This document shows positions 17,588-25,971 of a stretch of 64,000 nucleotides of DNA, piece after piece. Source of the stretch: JAJZVS01 sp963708095 (GTDB lineage Bacteria; Pseudomonadota; Alphaproteobacteria; Acetobacterales; Acetobacteraceae); contig OY970182.1 of NCBI GenBank assembly GCA_963708095.1, positions 62,001-126,000 of the forward strand, in the 5' to 3' direction. The first letter of the stretch is position 1; each line of letters opens with the position of its first letter. The position numbers and the translations under genes were made by a program. The notes beneath the pieces are model-generated. The model made no database searches. It saw only the letters and a program-made list of their open reading frames with translations, and had not been told where the DNA came from.

Positions 17588-17647
17588 GGGGGTTCCCTCC
17601 AGCGACGCGTCTTGCCGGCGCGTCGATTTCTCTGGTGTCTTTGTGAT

Positions 17648-17660
17648 TTCAAATATGGAA
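17648..17660. promoter_or_regulatory. Palindromic operator candidate for the divergent IclR regulator
   Basis: The 87-bp divergent spacer contains an AT-rich imperfect palindrome, TTCAAATATGGAA, standing out from GC-rich flanks 15 bp before the IclR start. IclR proteins usually bind such sites in divergent spacers. The core AAATAT could also be a -10 element. Function is inferred. Confidence 0.4.
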
Positions 17661-17674
17661 GTGCGCGGCGCGGG

Positions 17675-18466
17675 ATGTCAATACCAGAAAAACCGGAGTC
17701 GGCGACGCCGGGCGGCGGGGCGCCGGCCCTGGAAAAAGGGCTCGATCTGCTGGAGGCGCTCGCCGCCGAACCGGCCGGGCTGACCCAGAAGCAGTTGGCC
17801 GTCCGCATCGGCCGTTCGGTGGGCGAGATCTTCCGCATGCTGGGCGCGCTGCAACGCCGTGGCTATATCAGCCGCGACCCGCGGACCGGCGAATATGCGC
17901 TCACACTGCAACTGTTCCAGCTCGCGACGCAGCATCCGCCGACGCGGCGGCTGCAACAGGTGGCGCTCCCGATCATGGACGCGCTCGCTGCGAGTACCGG
18001 GCTTTCCTGCCATCTCAGCATGGCGAGCGGCGGGCAGTTCCTCATCTTGGCGCAAGCGGAACCGCCGCGGCCGATGGGCTGGACGGTGAAGCTCGGGGCG
18101 GCATTTCCGTTTTCAATGGAATATGCTTCTGCCCGCGTCATCGCCGCCTTTCAGACCGGCGGCCGGCGTGAGGAGATGGTACGCATCCTGGTTGAACTCA
18201 GCGGCCAGACGGCGGCACAGATATCGCGTCGCCTCGACGCCATCGCGGCGATCGGGCACGACATGGCGGCCAGCGAGATGGCCGGGGGGCTGACGGATCT
18301 GAGCTGCCCCGTGCGTGACGAGCGCGGTCATGCCGTGGCGGCCCTCACCCTCCCGTTCGTGCCGCGGCTGGGGGTGCAGGCGGAAGCGGCAGAGGTCGTG
18401 CCGTTGCTGTGCTCCGCCGCAACTTCGATCTCGAGCAGGATTGGCGGTGCGGTGGAACCAGGCTGA
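17675..18466 (+). CDS. IclR-family transcriptional regulator
   Basis: This regulator probably controls the divergent dioxygenase/MFS genes. From the ATG at 17675 the product has 263 residues. An N-terminal winged helix-turn-helix includes ALEKGLDLLEALAAEPAGLT and IGRSVGEIFRMLGALQRRGY. An effector-binding IclR domain follows, with PIMDALAASTGLSCHLSMAS and the later LTDLSCPVRDERGHAVAALT containing the ligand-pocket Cys typical of the family. Divergent placement 87 bp from the PhyH gene is the usual IclR arrangement. The small-molecule effector is unknown. Longer open frames upstream cover the opposite-strand gene and are shadows. Confidence 0.9.
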   Translation: MSIPEKPESATPGGGAPALEKGLDLLEALAAEPAGLTQKQLAVRIGRSVGEIFRMLGALQRRGYISRDPRTGEYALTLQLFQLATQHPPTRRLQQVALPIMDALAASTGLSCHLSMASGGQFLILAQAEPPRPMGWTVKLGAAFPFSMEYASARVIAAFQTGGRREEMVRILVELSGQTAAQISRRLDAIAAIGHDMAASEMAGGLTDLSCPVRDERGHAVAALTLPFVPRLGVQAEAAEVVPLLCSAATSISSRIGGAVEPG

Positions 18467-18607
18467 ACCGCTTCGCCTTCCATCGCGCAACGCGGCGCGT
18501 TCGGGCGATGGCCGGACCAGCGGCGTATCGTCATTCGATCACGATGTTCCGGGAGGAGCGGGCGAACCTGCCTGCCGCGGCGTGGGTTTGTTTGACCAAG
18601 GGTCGGG

Positions 18608-19324
18608 TCAATCCCCCGCCGTCCGGCACGCGGCGAGGCTCCTGCGCTGGCGTCCCGCGGTGTCGAAATTATCCGCTGCCAGCCAGCGCACGAATCCCCG
18701 CCGCACCACGGGCCATTCCGTATCGATGATGGAGAACCACGCGGTGTCACGGTTGCGGCCCTTGGTGACCACCGCCTGGCGGAATAACCCCTCGTAGCGA
18801 AACCCCAGCCGTTCCGCCGCGGCGCGCGAGGGCGTGTTCAGGCTGTCGCATTTCCATTCATAGCGGCGGTAGTCGAGTTCGTCGAAGGCGCGCCGCAGCA
18901 TCAGGAACATCGCCTCGGTCGCGGCCCGCGTGCGGGCCAGCCTGGGCGCGAAATTGATGCTGCCGACCTCGATGCAGCCGTTGCCCCGATCGATGCGCAT
19001 GTAGGAGGCGAGGCCCGCCGCCCGGCCGTCGGCATGATCGACGATGGCGTGCGCCATTGGATCCTCCCGTCCGGCCACGGTGCCGAGCCAGGCCAGATAC
19101 GTCGCCCGATCCGCCGGCGGTTCCACCGGCAGGTAGGTCCAGTTGCGCCCCTCCGCGTCCTCGGCCATCGCCGTTGCCAGCGCCGGGCCGTGGCGGGCGG
19201 GATCGAGCGGCTCCACGGTGCAGAAGCGCCCGACCATCGGCGTGGCCGGGGGCAGCGGCCGGGACGACCAGCCGGGTACCGGCGCGCCGATCTTGTTGCC
19301 GAACCGATCGTGGTGGCCGGTCAT
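18608..19324 (-). CDS. GNAT-family N-acetyltransferase (RimJ/RimL-like)
   Basis: This is an acetyl-CoA-dependent acetyltransferase of the RimJ/RimL type. The 238-residue product begins with a signature-like entry segment (RFGNKIGAPVPGW), then the GNAT fold with HAIVDHADGRAAGLASYMRI. The region NFAPRLARTRAATEAMFLML (acetyl-CoA site area) and the late motif DSLNTPSRAAAERLGFRYEG are typical of RimJ/RimL-like enzymes. It starts one base downstream of the SDR stop, so the two form an operon. The acceptor (protein N-terminus, amino sugar or small amine) is unknown. Confidence 0.86.
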   Translation of the reverse strand: MTGHHDRFGNKIGAPVPGWSSRPLPPATPMVGRFCTVEPLDPARHGPALATAMAEDAEGRNWTYLPVEPPADRATYLAWLGTVAGREDPMAHAIVDHADGRAAGLASYMRIDRGNGCIEVGSINFAPRLARTRAATEAMFLMLRRAFDELDYRRYEWKCDSLNTPSRAAAERLGFRYEGLFRQAVVTKGRNRDTAWFSIIDTEWPVVRRGFVRWLAADNFDTAGRQRRSLAACRTAGD

Positions 19325-19325
19325 C

Positions 19326-20150
19326 CTATCCCTCCGCCGGGTCGCGCGCCTCGAACCCCGGGCGCGGCACCAGGCCCATGAGCACGCGGCCGAAGCCGCC
19401 GTCGCAGCACACATCCTCGCCGTTCACGTAACTGGCGCGGTCGCTCGCCAGGAACGCCGTCACGTCGGCGATGTCGCCCGTGGTGGCGACCCGACGCAGC
19501 GGCACCATGCCGGCGCGGCGTTCGGCCACTTCGGGGATGCGGTAATAGGCGTCCGTCATCGGCGTGCGCACGAGGCCGGGGCTGACCACGTTGCTGCGCA
19601 CACCGGATGGCCCCCATTCGAGCGCCAGTTGCTGCGACAGCATCACGACCCCGGCCTTGCTGACCGAATAGGCGCCCGACCAGGGCTGCGGATGCCGCCC
19701 GGCGATCGAGGCCACGTGCACGATCGCGCCCTGCTTCTTCTCCAGCATCTGCCGCCCGAACGCCTTGGCACAGAGGAAGTAGCCGGTCAGGTTCACCGAG
19801 ATGAGCCGGTTCCATTCCTCGAGCGTCAGGGTGGCGATCGGACCGGGGCGCAGCAGGCCGGCGTTGTTCACCAGCACCTGGCAGGCGCCGAGGGTGCGCG
19901 CGGTGCGGTCAGCCGCGGCGGCGACGTCTTCGGGATCGGTCACGTCGCATTTCATCGCCGTGGCCTCGGCGCCCTTCGCGCGCAGGGCGGCGGTGGTCTC
20001 CTCGCAGGTGACCATGTCGCGGTCGAGCAGCACGAGCCGCGCCCCGGCGACGGCAAATCCGCTGGCGATCGCGCGACCCAGGCCGCCACCGGCACCGGTG
20101 ACGACGGCGATGCGCCCTTCAAGTCCGAGCCAGGTTTCTGCGTGCGCCAT
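19326..20150 (-). CDS. Short-chain dehydrogenase/reductase
   Basis: This is an NAD(P)-dependent classical SDR. From the ATG at 20150 it has 274 residues; a GTG at 20165 is possible. The coenzyme motif TGAGGGLGRAIA is near residue 20, followed by LVLLDRDMVTC, where the Asp suggests NAD preference. Motifs NNAG (VLVNNAGLL), catalytic Ser in HVASIAGRHPQ, and YSVSK with the Tyr/Lys pair are intact, as is the PG motif (VSPGLVRTPM). Resembles 3-oxoacyl-ACP reductase-like or sugar/steroid dehydrogenases, but the substrate is open. It is co-transcribed with the GNAT gene. Confidence 0.9.
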   Translation of the reverse strand: MAHAETWLGLEGRIAVVTGAGGGLGRAIASGFAVAGARLVLLDRDMVTCEETTAALRAKGAEATAMKCDVTDPEDVAAAADRTARTLGACQVLVNNAGLLRPGPIATLTLEEWNRLISVNLTGYFLCAKAFGRQMLEKKQGAIVHVASIAGRHPQPWSGAYSVSKAGVVMLSQQLALEWGPSGVRSNVVSPGLVRTPMTDAYYRIPEVAERRAGMVPLRRVATTGDIADVTAFLASDRASYVNGEDVCCDGGFGRVLMGLVPRPGFEARDPAEG

Positions 20151-20965
20151 GCTGTGCGATCCCACTCTGGTGTGCCGGCGGCCGACGGTGTCGAGGCGGC
20201 GCGTGCGGCGATGGGCGCTTTCCCGCTGGCTCCCGCGGAACCCTCCGCACGCCGGAAATCGATGGGGGTCCTTGCGTTGGGGCGTCGATCAGGGGGCGAC
20301 GCGCCTTCGGCCGCGCGTGCACGGCCTCGGGGCTGTGCGAGCATGATCTAACACGAGAGCGGCGCGCGGCCTAGGGTGCAGGCGAGCGAGGGCCGCCGCC
20401 CGCTTGCCTGTCGGGTGCTCGTGGCGAACCATTGATCCAGGTCAATGCTCGGTGGGATACCGACACATACAGACGTCACATCGCCGCCCCGTCTGGAGCC
20501 TGAGGACTTCCAGGGCAATCGGGTGAACCGGAAAATCGGCGCGGACAGCGCCCCGTTCACCTCTCCCGCTTGCGGGAGAGGTCGGTTCGCGCAGCGAACC
20601 GGATGAGGGAACCGTGCCACGCGCCCTCACCCGCCGTGCTGCGCACGGCGACCTCTCCCGCAAGCGGGAGAGGTGACGCGCCGAACGTTCGCCCGATGGC
20701 CTTGTTCAGATTTCAAAGGCTCATGTCATGCCGTACGTAAGCATATATATGATGGACGTTTCGCCTGCGCTTTCGCCGGTCTCGCTTCGCGATTGCCTCG
20801 TGCGGCTGGCCGAAGCGGCCGACCATGCCAGGCTTCGGAGCGTGGCGGACGACGCACCCCGAACAGGGACGCGCCGCGGCGATCCCGGCGGGCGGATCCT
20901 GTTGCCCCTCGGTTGGCGCCATCCCGCCCAGGCGGCAGCCCGAACCGCCGACGTGCCGTAAGCGC
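20151..20965. other. Long intergenic region between SDR and ku
   Basis: About 800 bp without a convincing gene. The only clear structure is the palindromic repeat element at 20558-20675. An AT-rich patch (AAGCATATATATGATGG, near 20740-20755) could hold a promoter, but no gene begins properly behind it on the plus strand. Short open frames here show no recognisable protein pattern. Confidence 0.5.
20558..20675. repeat. Palindromic intergenic repeat element, copy 1
   Basis: This 118-bp element has the same self-complementary arm at each end (CCTCTCCCGCTTGCGGGAG and its inverse). Inside are GGTTCGC-type arms and a CCCTCACCCGCCGTGCTGCGC segment. The whole unit can fold into a long hairpin. A diverged copy with the same end arms and internal CCCTCACCC/GGTTCGC pieces lies at 42559-42713, so it is a dispersed repeat family (REP/BIME-like), not a simple terminator. 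Confidence 0.8.
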
Positions 20966-21874
20966 TCAGGCGGATCGGCGCCGTTTCGCCGCCGGCCCCT
21001 TCCGCTTGCTGCCTTTGGGTTCCGGAGCGTCGGCGGCCGGGCGCTTGCCGGATGCCCGGCGCGTTGCCGGTTCGCGTCCTTCCGCCACGCCTTTTCCTCC
21101 CAGGCTCTTTTTCAGCGCCTGCATCAGGTCGATGACGTTGTCCTGGTCGGCGACCGGCTCGGCTTCGGGCGTGATGCCGTCGCCGCGCAGCTTGGCATCG
21201 ATCACCTCGCGCAGACGAGCCTCGTAGCGATCCTCCATGTCGGCGGGATCGAATTCCGCCGTCTGCCGGCCGATCAACTGTACCGCGAGCTTTACCATCT
21301 CGGCATCGGGTTTCATGTCGGGAATGGCGGCGAACAGCGCGTGCGACTCCGCGAGGTCGCGCGCTTCGTGCAACGTGTGCAGCACCATGCCGCGGTCCAT
21401 CGGCAGCAGCGCGACAGCCCGCTCGCGCCGGGCGATCACGAGCCGCGACAGCGCCATGTGGCCGGTCTGGCGGATGGCATCGCGCAGCACGACGTAGACG
21501 TCGATGCCGGCGTCCCCGTCGGGCACCAGATAGTAGCTGCTCTCGAAATAGATCGGATGGATCGCACCGGTCGGCACGAACTTCTCCACGTTCAGGATGG
21601 CCGAGCTGTCGATCCGGGCCGATTCGAAATCCGCCTCGTCAAGCAGGACATACTCATTCTTGCAGAACTCGTAGCCGCGCACCAGGTCGCGGCGGGACAG
21701 CTCTTCGCCGGTTTCGGCATCCTCGGTGATCATGCGGACACGGTTGCCGGTGGCCGGGTTGATATAGTGGAAATGCAGATTGCTGCTTTCGTGCAAGGTG
21801 CTGTGCAGGGCGACCGGGCAGGTCACCAGTGCCAGGCGCAGATGGCCGCGCCAGATCGGATGCTCCGCCATCAT
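20966..21874 (-). CDS. ku: Non-homologous end-joining protein Ku
   Basis: Ku is a homodimeric ring protein that binds double-strand DNA ends and recruits LigD. The 302-residue product starts MAEHPIWRGHLRLALVTCPV, typical of bacterial Ku. It contains the beta-barrel segments HFHYINPATGNRVRMI and GYEFCKNEYVLL, and the later LVIARRERAVALLPMDRGMV. The last 50 residues are Lys/Arg/Ala-rich (KGSKRKGPAAKRRRSA), like the basic DNA-binding tails of extended Ku proteins. Its ATG overlaps the upstream ligD TGA, so the two form one operon. Start at 21874 or at the second ATG, 21871. Confidence 0.96.
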   Translation of the reverse strand: MMAEHPIWRGHLRLALVTCPVALHSTLHESSNLHFHYINPATGNRVRMITEDAETGEELSRRDLVRGYEFCKNEYVLLDEADFESARIDSSAILNVEKFVPTGAIHPIYFESSYYLVPDGDAGIDVYVVLRDAIRQTGHMALSRLVIARRERAVALLPMDRGMVLHTLHEARDLAESHALFAAIPDMKPDAEMVKLAVQLIGRQTAEFDPADMEDRYEARLREVIDAKLRGDGITPEAEPVADQDNVIDLMQALKKSLGGKGVAEGREPATRRASGKRPAADAPEPKGSKRKGPAAKRRRSA

Positions 21875-22794
21875 CGTCCTCCCTTGGCTGTCGCGGGACT
21901 GTCCAGTCGGGGTAACTCGGCTGCCGCCGCGGCGAAATCCGCCCACGGGTCTTTCCCCCGGGGATTCTGCCGTTGGCGGCGGAGCCGGTCCGGCACCGTG
22001 CGCAGGGTGAATGCTGCCGGGTCCAGCCGGGCCGTCACTTCCCGCCAGGCAAGACGGGTGGCGACGGTGGCGCCGGGCCGCGCGCGCGGCGAGAAGGAAG
22101 CGACCGCGGTCGCGCCGGGGCCGTTGCGCAACCAGTCGATCAGGATGCGGCCCTTGCGCGCGCTCTTCGGAACTGTCGCGACGAAACGATCCGGCGCGTC
22201 GTGCGCCAGAAGCGCCGCGAAACCATGGCAGAAATCGCGCACCGGTCCCCATTCCGCCCGCGGCCTGATCGGCACGACGAGGTGCAGCCCCTTGCCGCCG
22301 GTGGTGCGGCAGAAGGCGGCCAGCCCGAGCCGGTCGAGGCGCCGGTGCAGCTCCTGCGCGGCCTGCACGACGGTCGCGAACGTCACGCCCTCGCCGGGGT
22401 CGAGGTCGAACACGAGGCGATCGGGATGCGCCGGATCGGCTTCGGTGGCGCCCCATGCATGCAACTCGATCGCCGCCATCTGTGCCATCGCGACCAGCCC
22501 CTGCGCGTCGTCGATCGCCAGATAGGGATTGCCTTGCGCCTCCCCGGCGCGCACCGGGGCGGTCATGCCGGCGTGCGCGTGCTTCTGGAAGAAGTGCGGG
22601 CCGGCGATCCCGTCCGGGCAGCGCACCACGGCCAGCGGCCGGGCGGCGATCTCCGGCAAGGCGGCGTCCGCGACGGCGAGCCAGTATTCCGCCAGGTCGC
22701 GCTTGGTGATGCCCGGCCACAGCGCCCGATCGGGGTGGCTGAGCGCCACGCCGGCGAGCGTCGCGCCGGCGTGGCCGGGCGGTTGCACGGTCAC
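21871..22794 (-). CDS. ligD: LigD-type end-joining polymerase/primase domain protein
   Basis: This stand-alone LigD polymerase (archaeo-eukaryotic primase type) fills gaps during Ku-dependent end joining. The 307-residue protein starts with a GTG overlapping the preceding ORF. It shows LSHPDRALWPGITKRDLAEY, RPLAVVRCPDGIAG, FFQKHAHAGM, the metal-binding pair in LVFDLDPGEGVTF, and TTGGKGLHLVVPI; later motifs (ILIDWLRNGPGATAV) are also intact. The PE nuclease and ATP-dependent ligase domains of full LigD are absent here. A ligase must therefore be encoded elsewhere or recruited separately. It is coupled to ku downstream. Confidence 0.93.
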   Translation of the reverse strand: MTVQPPGHAGATLAGVALSHPDRALWPGITKRDLAEYWLAVADAALPEIAARPLAVVRCPDGIAGPHFFQKHAHAGMTAPVRAGEAQGNPYLAIDDAQGLVAMAQMAAIELHAWGATEADPAHPDRLVFDLDPGEGVTFATVVQAAQELHRRLDRLGLAAFCRTTGGKGLHLVVPIRPRAEWGPVRDFCHGFAALLAHDAPDRFVATVPKSARKGRILIDWLRNGPGATAVASFSPRARPGATVATRLAWREVTARLDPAAFTLRTVPDRLRRQRQNPRGKDPWADFAAAAAELPRLDSPATAKGGR

Positions 22795-23129
22795 GATCCG
22801 CGACCGCGCCGCCGCGTCGCCGGCCGGCCGTGGTTTTCGGCCATTGCCCAGGACCTGCCTGGTCGAGAAAGAGGCCCGCCCGTTCCGTGTCCGGCACGAC
22901 GGCCGAGGCGCGACGCACGTGCTGCTGCCGGCGGATCGGCCGGTGGATTTTTGACCGGCGGGTCGATGGCCGGGGGATCGTCGGTCGGCGGGTCTTTGGC
23001 CGGCGGGTCGGTTGCCGGCGGATCAAGGATCGGCGGAGGGATGGTCGGCAGGTCGGGACGGGTCGCCGCCTGGTGCGCCGTCGGCATCCGCCCCGTGGGC
23101 TTCCGGGCGGAAGCGGTCCGTCCCGACAT
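22791..23129 (-). CDS. Hypothetical Pro/Asp-rich repeat protein upstream of ligD
   Basis: This 112-residue frame overlaps the ligD GTG start by four bases. It contains a low-complexity stretch of DPPA/DPPT/DPPI units (DPPATDPPAKDPPTDDPPAI) followed by a basic tail. It has no recognised domain. The overlap suggests a translated leader of the ligD-ku operon, but the composition is also what a tandem-repeat spacer would give. It could be a non-coding or decayed region. Coding status is uncertain. Confidence 0.35.
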   Translation of the reverse strand: MSGRTASARKPTGRMPTAHQAATRPDLPTIPPPILDPPATDPPAKDPPTDDPPAIDPPVKNPPADPPAAARASRLGRRAGHGTGGPLSRPGRSWAMAENHGRPATRRRGRGS

Positions 23130-23531
23130 TGCCGTTCTCCCTGGATCATGCCCGCCGCAGAGGTGCCAACGATGGGCGTCCCTTGGCGCCGATCAAGCGG
23201 GGTGGCAAACACATTCCAGCAAGTCGGGCGGTCCGGGGGTGCCGCCGACGCGCCGACGTGCGGCCATCACTGCGATCGGATGCGAGAAAACGCAGCCGCA
23301 CCGCGTGCGGCCTGTTCGGACGGATCTGCGCCGGCCAGGCAAACGTTGCAGATATTCTCAAAGCATATGACAGACCGCACGAAGGTCGATGACGTAGCTT
23401 TGATCCGTTTTCTGCTGCGCGCGCAGCGCTTCCCGATTCTGTGACTCGCAATGCGATCGCCGCATGCTCGACTACTGCCCTCGACAGATGCGGTCGGATT
23501 TGTCCCTCCGCATCGGACCGGGGGGCTGTTC
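23130..23531. other. Intergenic region between end-joining operon and sigma factor gene
   Basis: About 400 bp between divergent genes, with a locally lower GC content (around 23330-23420), so it probably carries the promoters of both units. No RNA gene or conserved frame recognised. The sigma-factor frame is open back to 23451, but residues before the GTG at 23532 do not look like a sigma factor. Confidence 0.45.
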
Positions 23532-24008
23532 GTGCCCAATCAGTTCGAGACGCAGTTGATCGCCTTGCTACCCCGCATGAGAGGCTGGGCGCTGGCCATG
23601 ACCCATAATCGTCCGGCTGCTGACGATCTCGTACAGGACGCTGCGATGAAGGCCTGGGCCGCGCAGGAAAGTTTTGCCGCCGACACCAGCCTGGCCGCGT
23701 GGGTACGTCGTATCATGGCGAACCACTTCGTCAGCGGCATCCGACGGCGGCAGATGTTCGTCGCCATGGACCATGCGCCCGAGGTGCCGATCGACGGCGC
23801 CCACGAGGAACGCGTCGCCCTGCAGGAACTTGGCACTGCGCTCGACCGGCTGCCGTCGGATCAGCGCGACGCGCTGTTCATGGCAACCCTCGGAGAGGTG
23901 TCCTACGAGGACATCGCGCGGGACCGGCAATGCGCCGTCGGAACGGCCAAGAGCCGCGTGCACAGGGCGCGCGAGTACCTGCGGGGATGGCTGTCCGGCG
24001 AAGTCTGA
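23532..24008 (+). CDS. ECF-type RNA polymerase sigma factor
   Basis: This is a small group 4 sigma factor. From the GTG at 23532 (behind a G-rich ribosome site) the product has 158 residues; an upstream ATG at 23451 is possible. Region 2 includes LLPRMRGWALAMTHNRPAAD, DDLVQDAAMKAW and the promoter -10-binding part AAWVRRIMANHFVSGIRRRQ. Region 4 includes LDRLPSDQRDALFMATLGEV and SYEDIARDRQCAVGTAKSRV. The pattern resembles EcfG-like stress sigma factors of alphaproteobacteria. No nepR/phyR or anti-sigma gene adjoins it in this window, so its control is unknown. Confidence 0.88.
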   Translation: MPNQFETQLIALLPRMRGWALAMTHNRPAADDLVQDAAMKAWAAQESFAADTSLAAWVRRIMANHFVSGIRRRQMFVAMDHAPEVPIDGAHEERVALQELGTALDRLPSDQRDALFMATLGEVSYEDIARDRQCAVGTAKSRVHRAREYLRGWLSGEV

Positions 24009-24255
24009 GTCCGGTCGGGACCCGCCTCCACAGCCGGCGGGACGGCACGTGAAGACGGCCGAGCGCATGCTGTCGCCTGATTCACATCTCGATCATTGCG
24101 TGTTGGCGCGTCGGCACCACGAGAGTTTCCACTATCTGCCATCTGCTGCGGCTGGGGCGCGCCGCCAGGGCGCGGTTGCAGACCGCACGTCGCTTCGCGC
24201 CGCCGTAGAAGCCGGGGGTATCGATGGGGCGGCGCCGCACGCGCCGACGGACAGA

Positions 24256-24303
24256 TGGTGGGTGCGACAGGGATTGAACCTGTGACCCCCGCCGTGTGAA
24301 GGC
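24256..24303 (-). tRNA. 3' half of tRNA-Val(CAC), truncated; likely attachment-site remnant
   Basis: Read on the minus strand, this contains the 3' side of the anticodon arm with loop TTCACAC (anticodon CAC), a 5-base variable loop, a perfect T-arm (ACAGG/CCTGT with loop TTCAATC) and the acceptor 3' strand CGCACCC followed by ACCA. The D-arm and acceptor 5' strand are missing; homology stops in the anticodon stem. Encoded CCA and a break at this point are typical of att sites of tyrosine-integrase elements. No intact copy is seen in the window. Confidence 0.75.
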
Positions 24304-24319
24304 CGTGGCTTGTACGTCC

Positions 24320-25970
24320 TAGCAGCCTGTCGGAGTGGGGTATCGGATCATTCGGTCGGGTGCAGGTGGCGATTGAGGAGGTTGGCGTCTGCTGGCGGGG
24401 CGTAGGGCGGTCACATCGGTATTTTCGGCGTTCCTGAGCGGCACGATCGGGCCGTGGCGGTCGGCGGCGCCTTCGATCGTCCCCAACAGGGCCTGATCTG
24501 GCTCAGATCGTGCTCGCCAGGACGAACATCCGCTTCATGTTCCAGGCCATGGTCACGAGGTTCCACTCGCCGCGGACGTTGTCGAGGCCGCGCAGCAGGA
24601 ACTGGCGGAACCCAAGCACCGACTTGATGATGCCGAACACCGGCTCGGGCGTCTGCTTGCGCAAGGCGTAGAGCCGCTTGCCCTCGCGGGTCTTGAGCCG
24701 ATGCTCCATCGCCGCAAGCGGCGCGGGGTTCTGTGCCGGCGGCGGCGGCGCGGCAAAACGCTCGTCGAGCGATGGATGATGCGCTTCGCGCCCCATCGCG
24801 ATCACCGGATCGATCCCCGCCGCGGCACAGGCGTTCACATTGCCCTCGCTGAAATATCCGTTGTCCGCAAGCAACGCGCCAACCTTGCCCAACGCAGCGG
24901 GCAGGTTGGCGATCTTGCCCAGCATCGGCTCCAACTGCTGCTTGTCGTTGGGCGCCTGCACCACATCGGCCGCGATCACCAGCAGGCTGCCCGCCGCCAC
25001 CACCGCCTGCGCGTTGTAGCACTGCTCGAACCCGCCACCCGCCACCGGCATGATGCGCAATTCCTCGTCCGTCAGGTTGACCTGATCGGTGGGCAGCGGC
25101 CTGTCCGCCGGTGGCGCCGGTGGCGCCGGTGGCGCCGGTGGCCTGCCGCCGGGCTTGCGGCCCGTCGCCGCAGTCTTGGCTGCACGCGCCTTGAGCTTGG
25201 CTTCATACTCGGCCCGTTCGCGCGCATGGCGCTCCTTCGCCCGCGCCTCGATCGTGGCGCGGGCCCGGGCAATCGCCGCCAGACGCTGCTCGCGCCGCGC
25301 CAGTTCCTCAGGCACCCGCATCCCGTCCGGCACGTCCGCCTGATCGGCCGCCTCGGCCTTCGCCATCAGATCGGCCACTTCGGCCTGCAACTGCGCCTCG
25401 ATCTTGCCCGCGTGTTCATACGACAGCGCGCTGTGGCGGCTGGCGTTGGCGTGGATCTTGGTCCCGTCCAACGCCACCGTGCCCAGCTTCAGCACGCCCA
25501 TCTCGCGGGCCACGCCCAGAACCTGAACGAACAGCGCCTCGATTTGCTTCAGAAAACGCCGCCGGAACGCGGCGATCGTGTCGTGATCAGGATGCTCGTT
25601 GGCGGCGATGAAGCGGAACGCCACCGAGTCATAGGTCGCCCGTTCCAGCTTGCGGCTCGAAAACACGCCGGTGGCGTAGCCATAGATGATGAGGCCGAGC
25701 AGGAGTTGGGGGTGGTAGGACGCCTCCCCCGATCCACGGTAGCTGCCGGTCATCGCCCGCACATCGAGGCCATCGACCACCTCCACCACGAACCGGGCCA
25801 GATGCCGCTGTGGCAGCCACTCGTCCACCGACGGCGGCATCAGAAAGCCAGTGTCGCGGTCGATCAGGCGGAAGTTGCTCATCGGGTCGACGTCCGGGCA
25901 GGGAAAGCACGAAGCGATGCCCCGAGGCTAACACCCGCCGCCGCGTCGCGTTAAGTCCGACAGGCTGCTA
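24320..25970 (-). mobile_element. IS1182-family insertion sequence
   Basis: This insertion sequence of about 1.65 kb carries one intact transposase gene. Terminal inverted repeats are visible: TAGCAGCCTGTCGGA at 24320-24334 and its exact complement at 25956-25970. CTAG is present at both outer junctions (24319-24322 and 25968-25971) as target duplication or terminal tetranucleotide. It sits 16 bp from the tRNA-Val remnant, and its right end directly touches an IS701-type element. Confidence 0.88.
24503..25882 (-). CDS. IS1182-family transposase
   Basis: This is a 459-residue DDE transposase. It begins FRLIDRDTGFLMPPSVDEWL and contains the N-terminal DUF772-type domain (MTGSYRGSGEASYHPQLLLG, IYGYATGVFSSRKLE). 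Catalytic-core motifs are VALDGTKIHANASRHS, LLADNGYFSEGNV and the C-terminal TPEPVFGIIKSVLGFRQFL. A Pro/Ala repeat (PPAPPAPPAPPAD) from a 9-bp tandem repeat sits in the linker before the core. The frame is uninterrupted and the element ends are intact, so it may still be active. Confidence 0.93.
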   Translation of the reverse strand: MSNFRLIDRDTGFLMPPSVDEWLPQRHLARFVVEVVDGLDVRAMTGSYRGSGEASYHPQLLLGLIIYGYATGVFSSRKLERATYDSVAFRFIAANEHPDHDTIAAFRRRFLKQIEALFVQVLGVAREMGVLKLGTVALDGTKIHANASRHSALSYEHAGKIEAQLQAEVADLMAKAEAADQADVPDGMRVPEELARREQRLAAIARARATIEARAKERHARERAEYEAKLKARAAKTAATGRKPGGRPPAPPAPPAPPADRPLPTDQVNLTDEELRIMPVAGGGFEQCYNAQAVVAAGSLLVIAADVVQAPNDKQQLEPMLGKIANLPAALGKVGALLADNGYFSEGNVNACAAAGIDPVIAMGREAHHPSLDERFAAPPPPAQNPAPLAAMEHRLKTREGKRLYALRKQTPEPVFGIIKSVLGFRQFLLRGLDNVRGEWNLVTMAWNMKRMFVLASTI

Positions 25971-25971
25971 G

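Noticed and set aside
20728..20961. Small plus-strand open frame between SDR and ku
   Set aside because: No recognisable features and starts in an AT-rich patch without a ribosome site; likely chance.
20966..23212. 748-codon minus-strand frame spanning ku and ligD
   Set aside because: Its C-terminal part is Ku, but upstream it is out of phase with ligD and has no domain; ku starts at its own ATG with family-typical sequence.
25103..25135. CRISPR-like repeat inside the IS1182 gene
   Set aside because: It is a 9-bp simple tandem repeat coding for a Pro/Ala linker, with no spacers.
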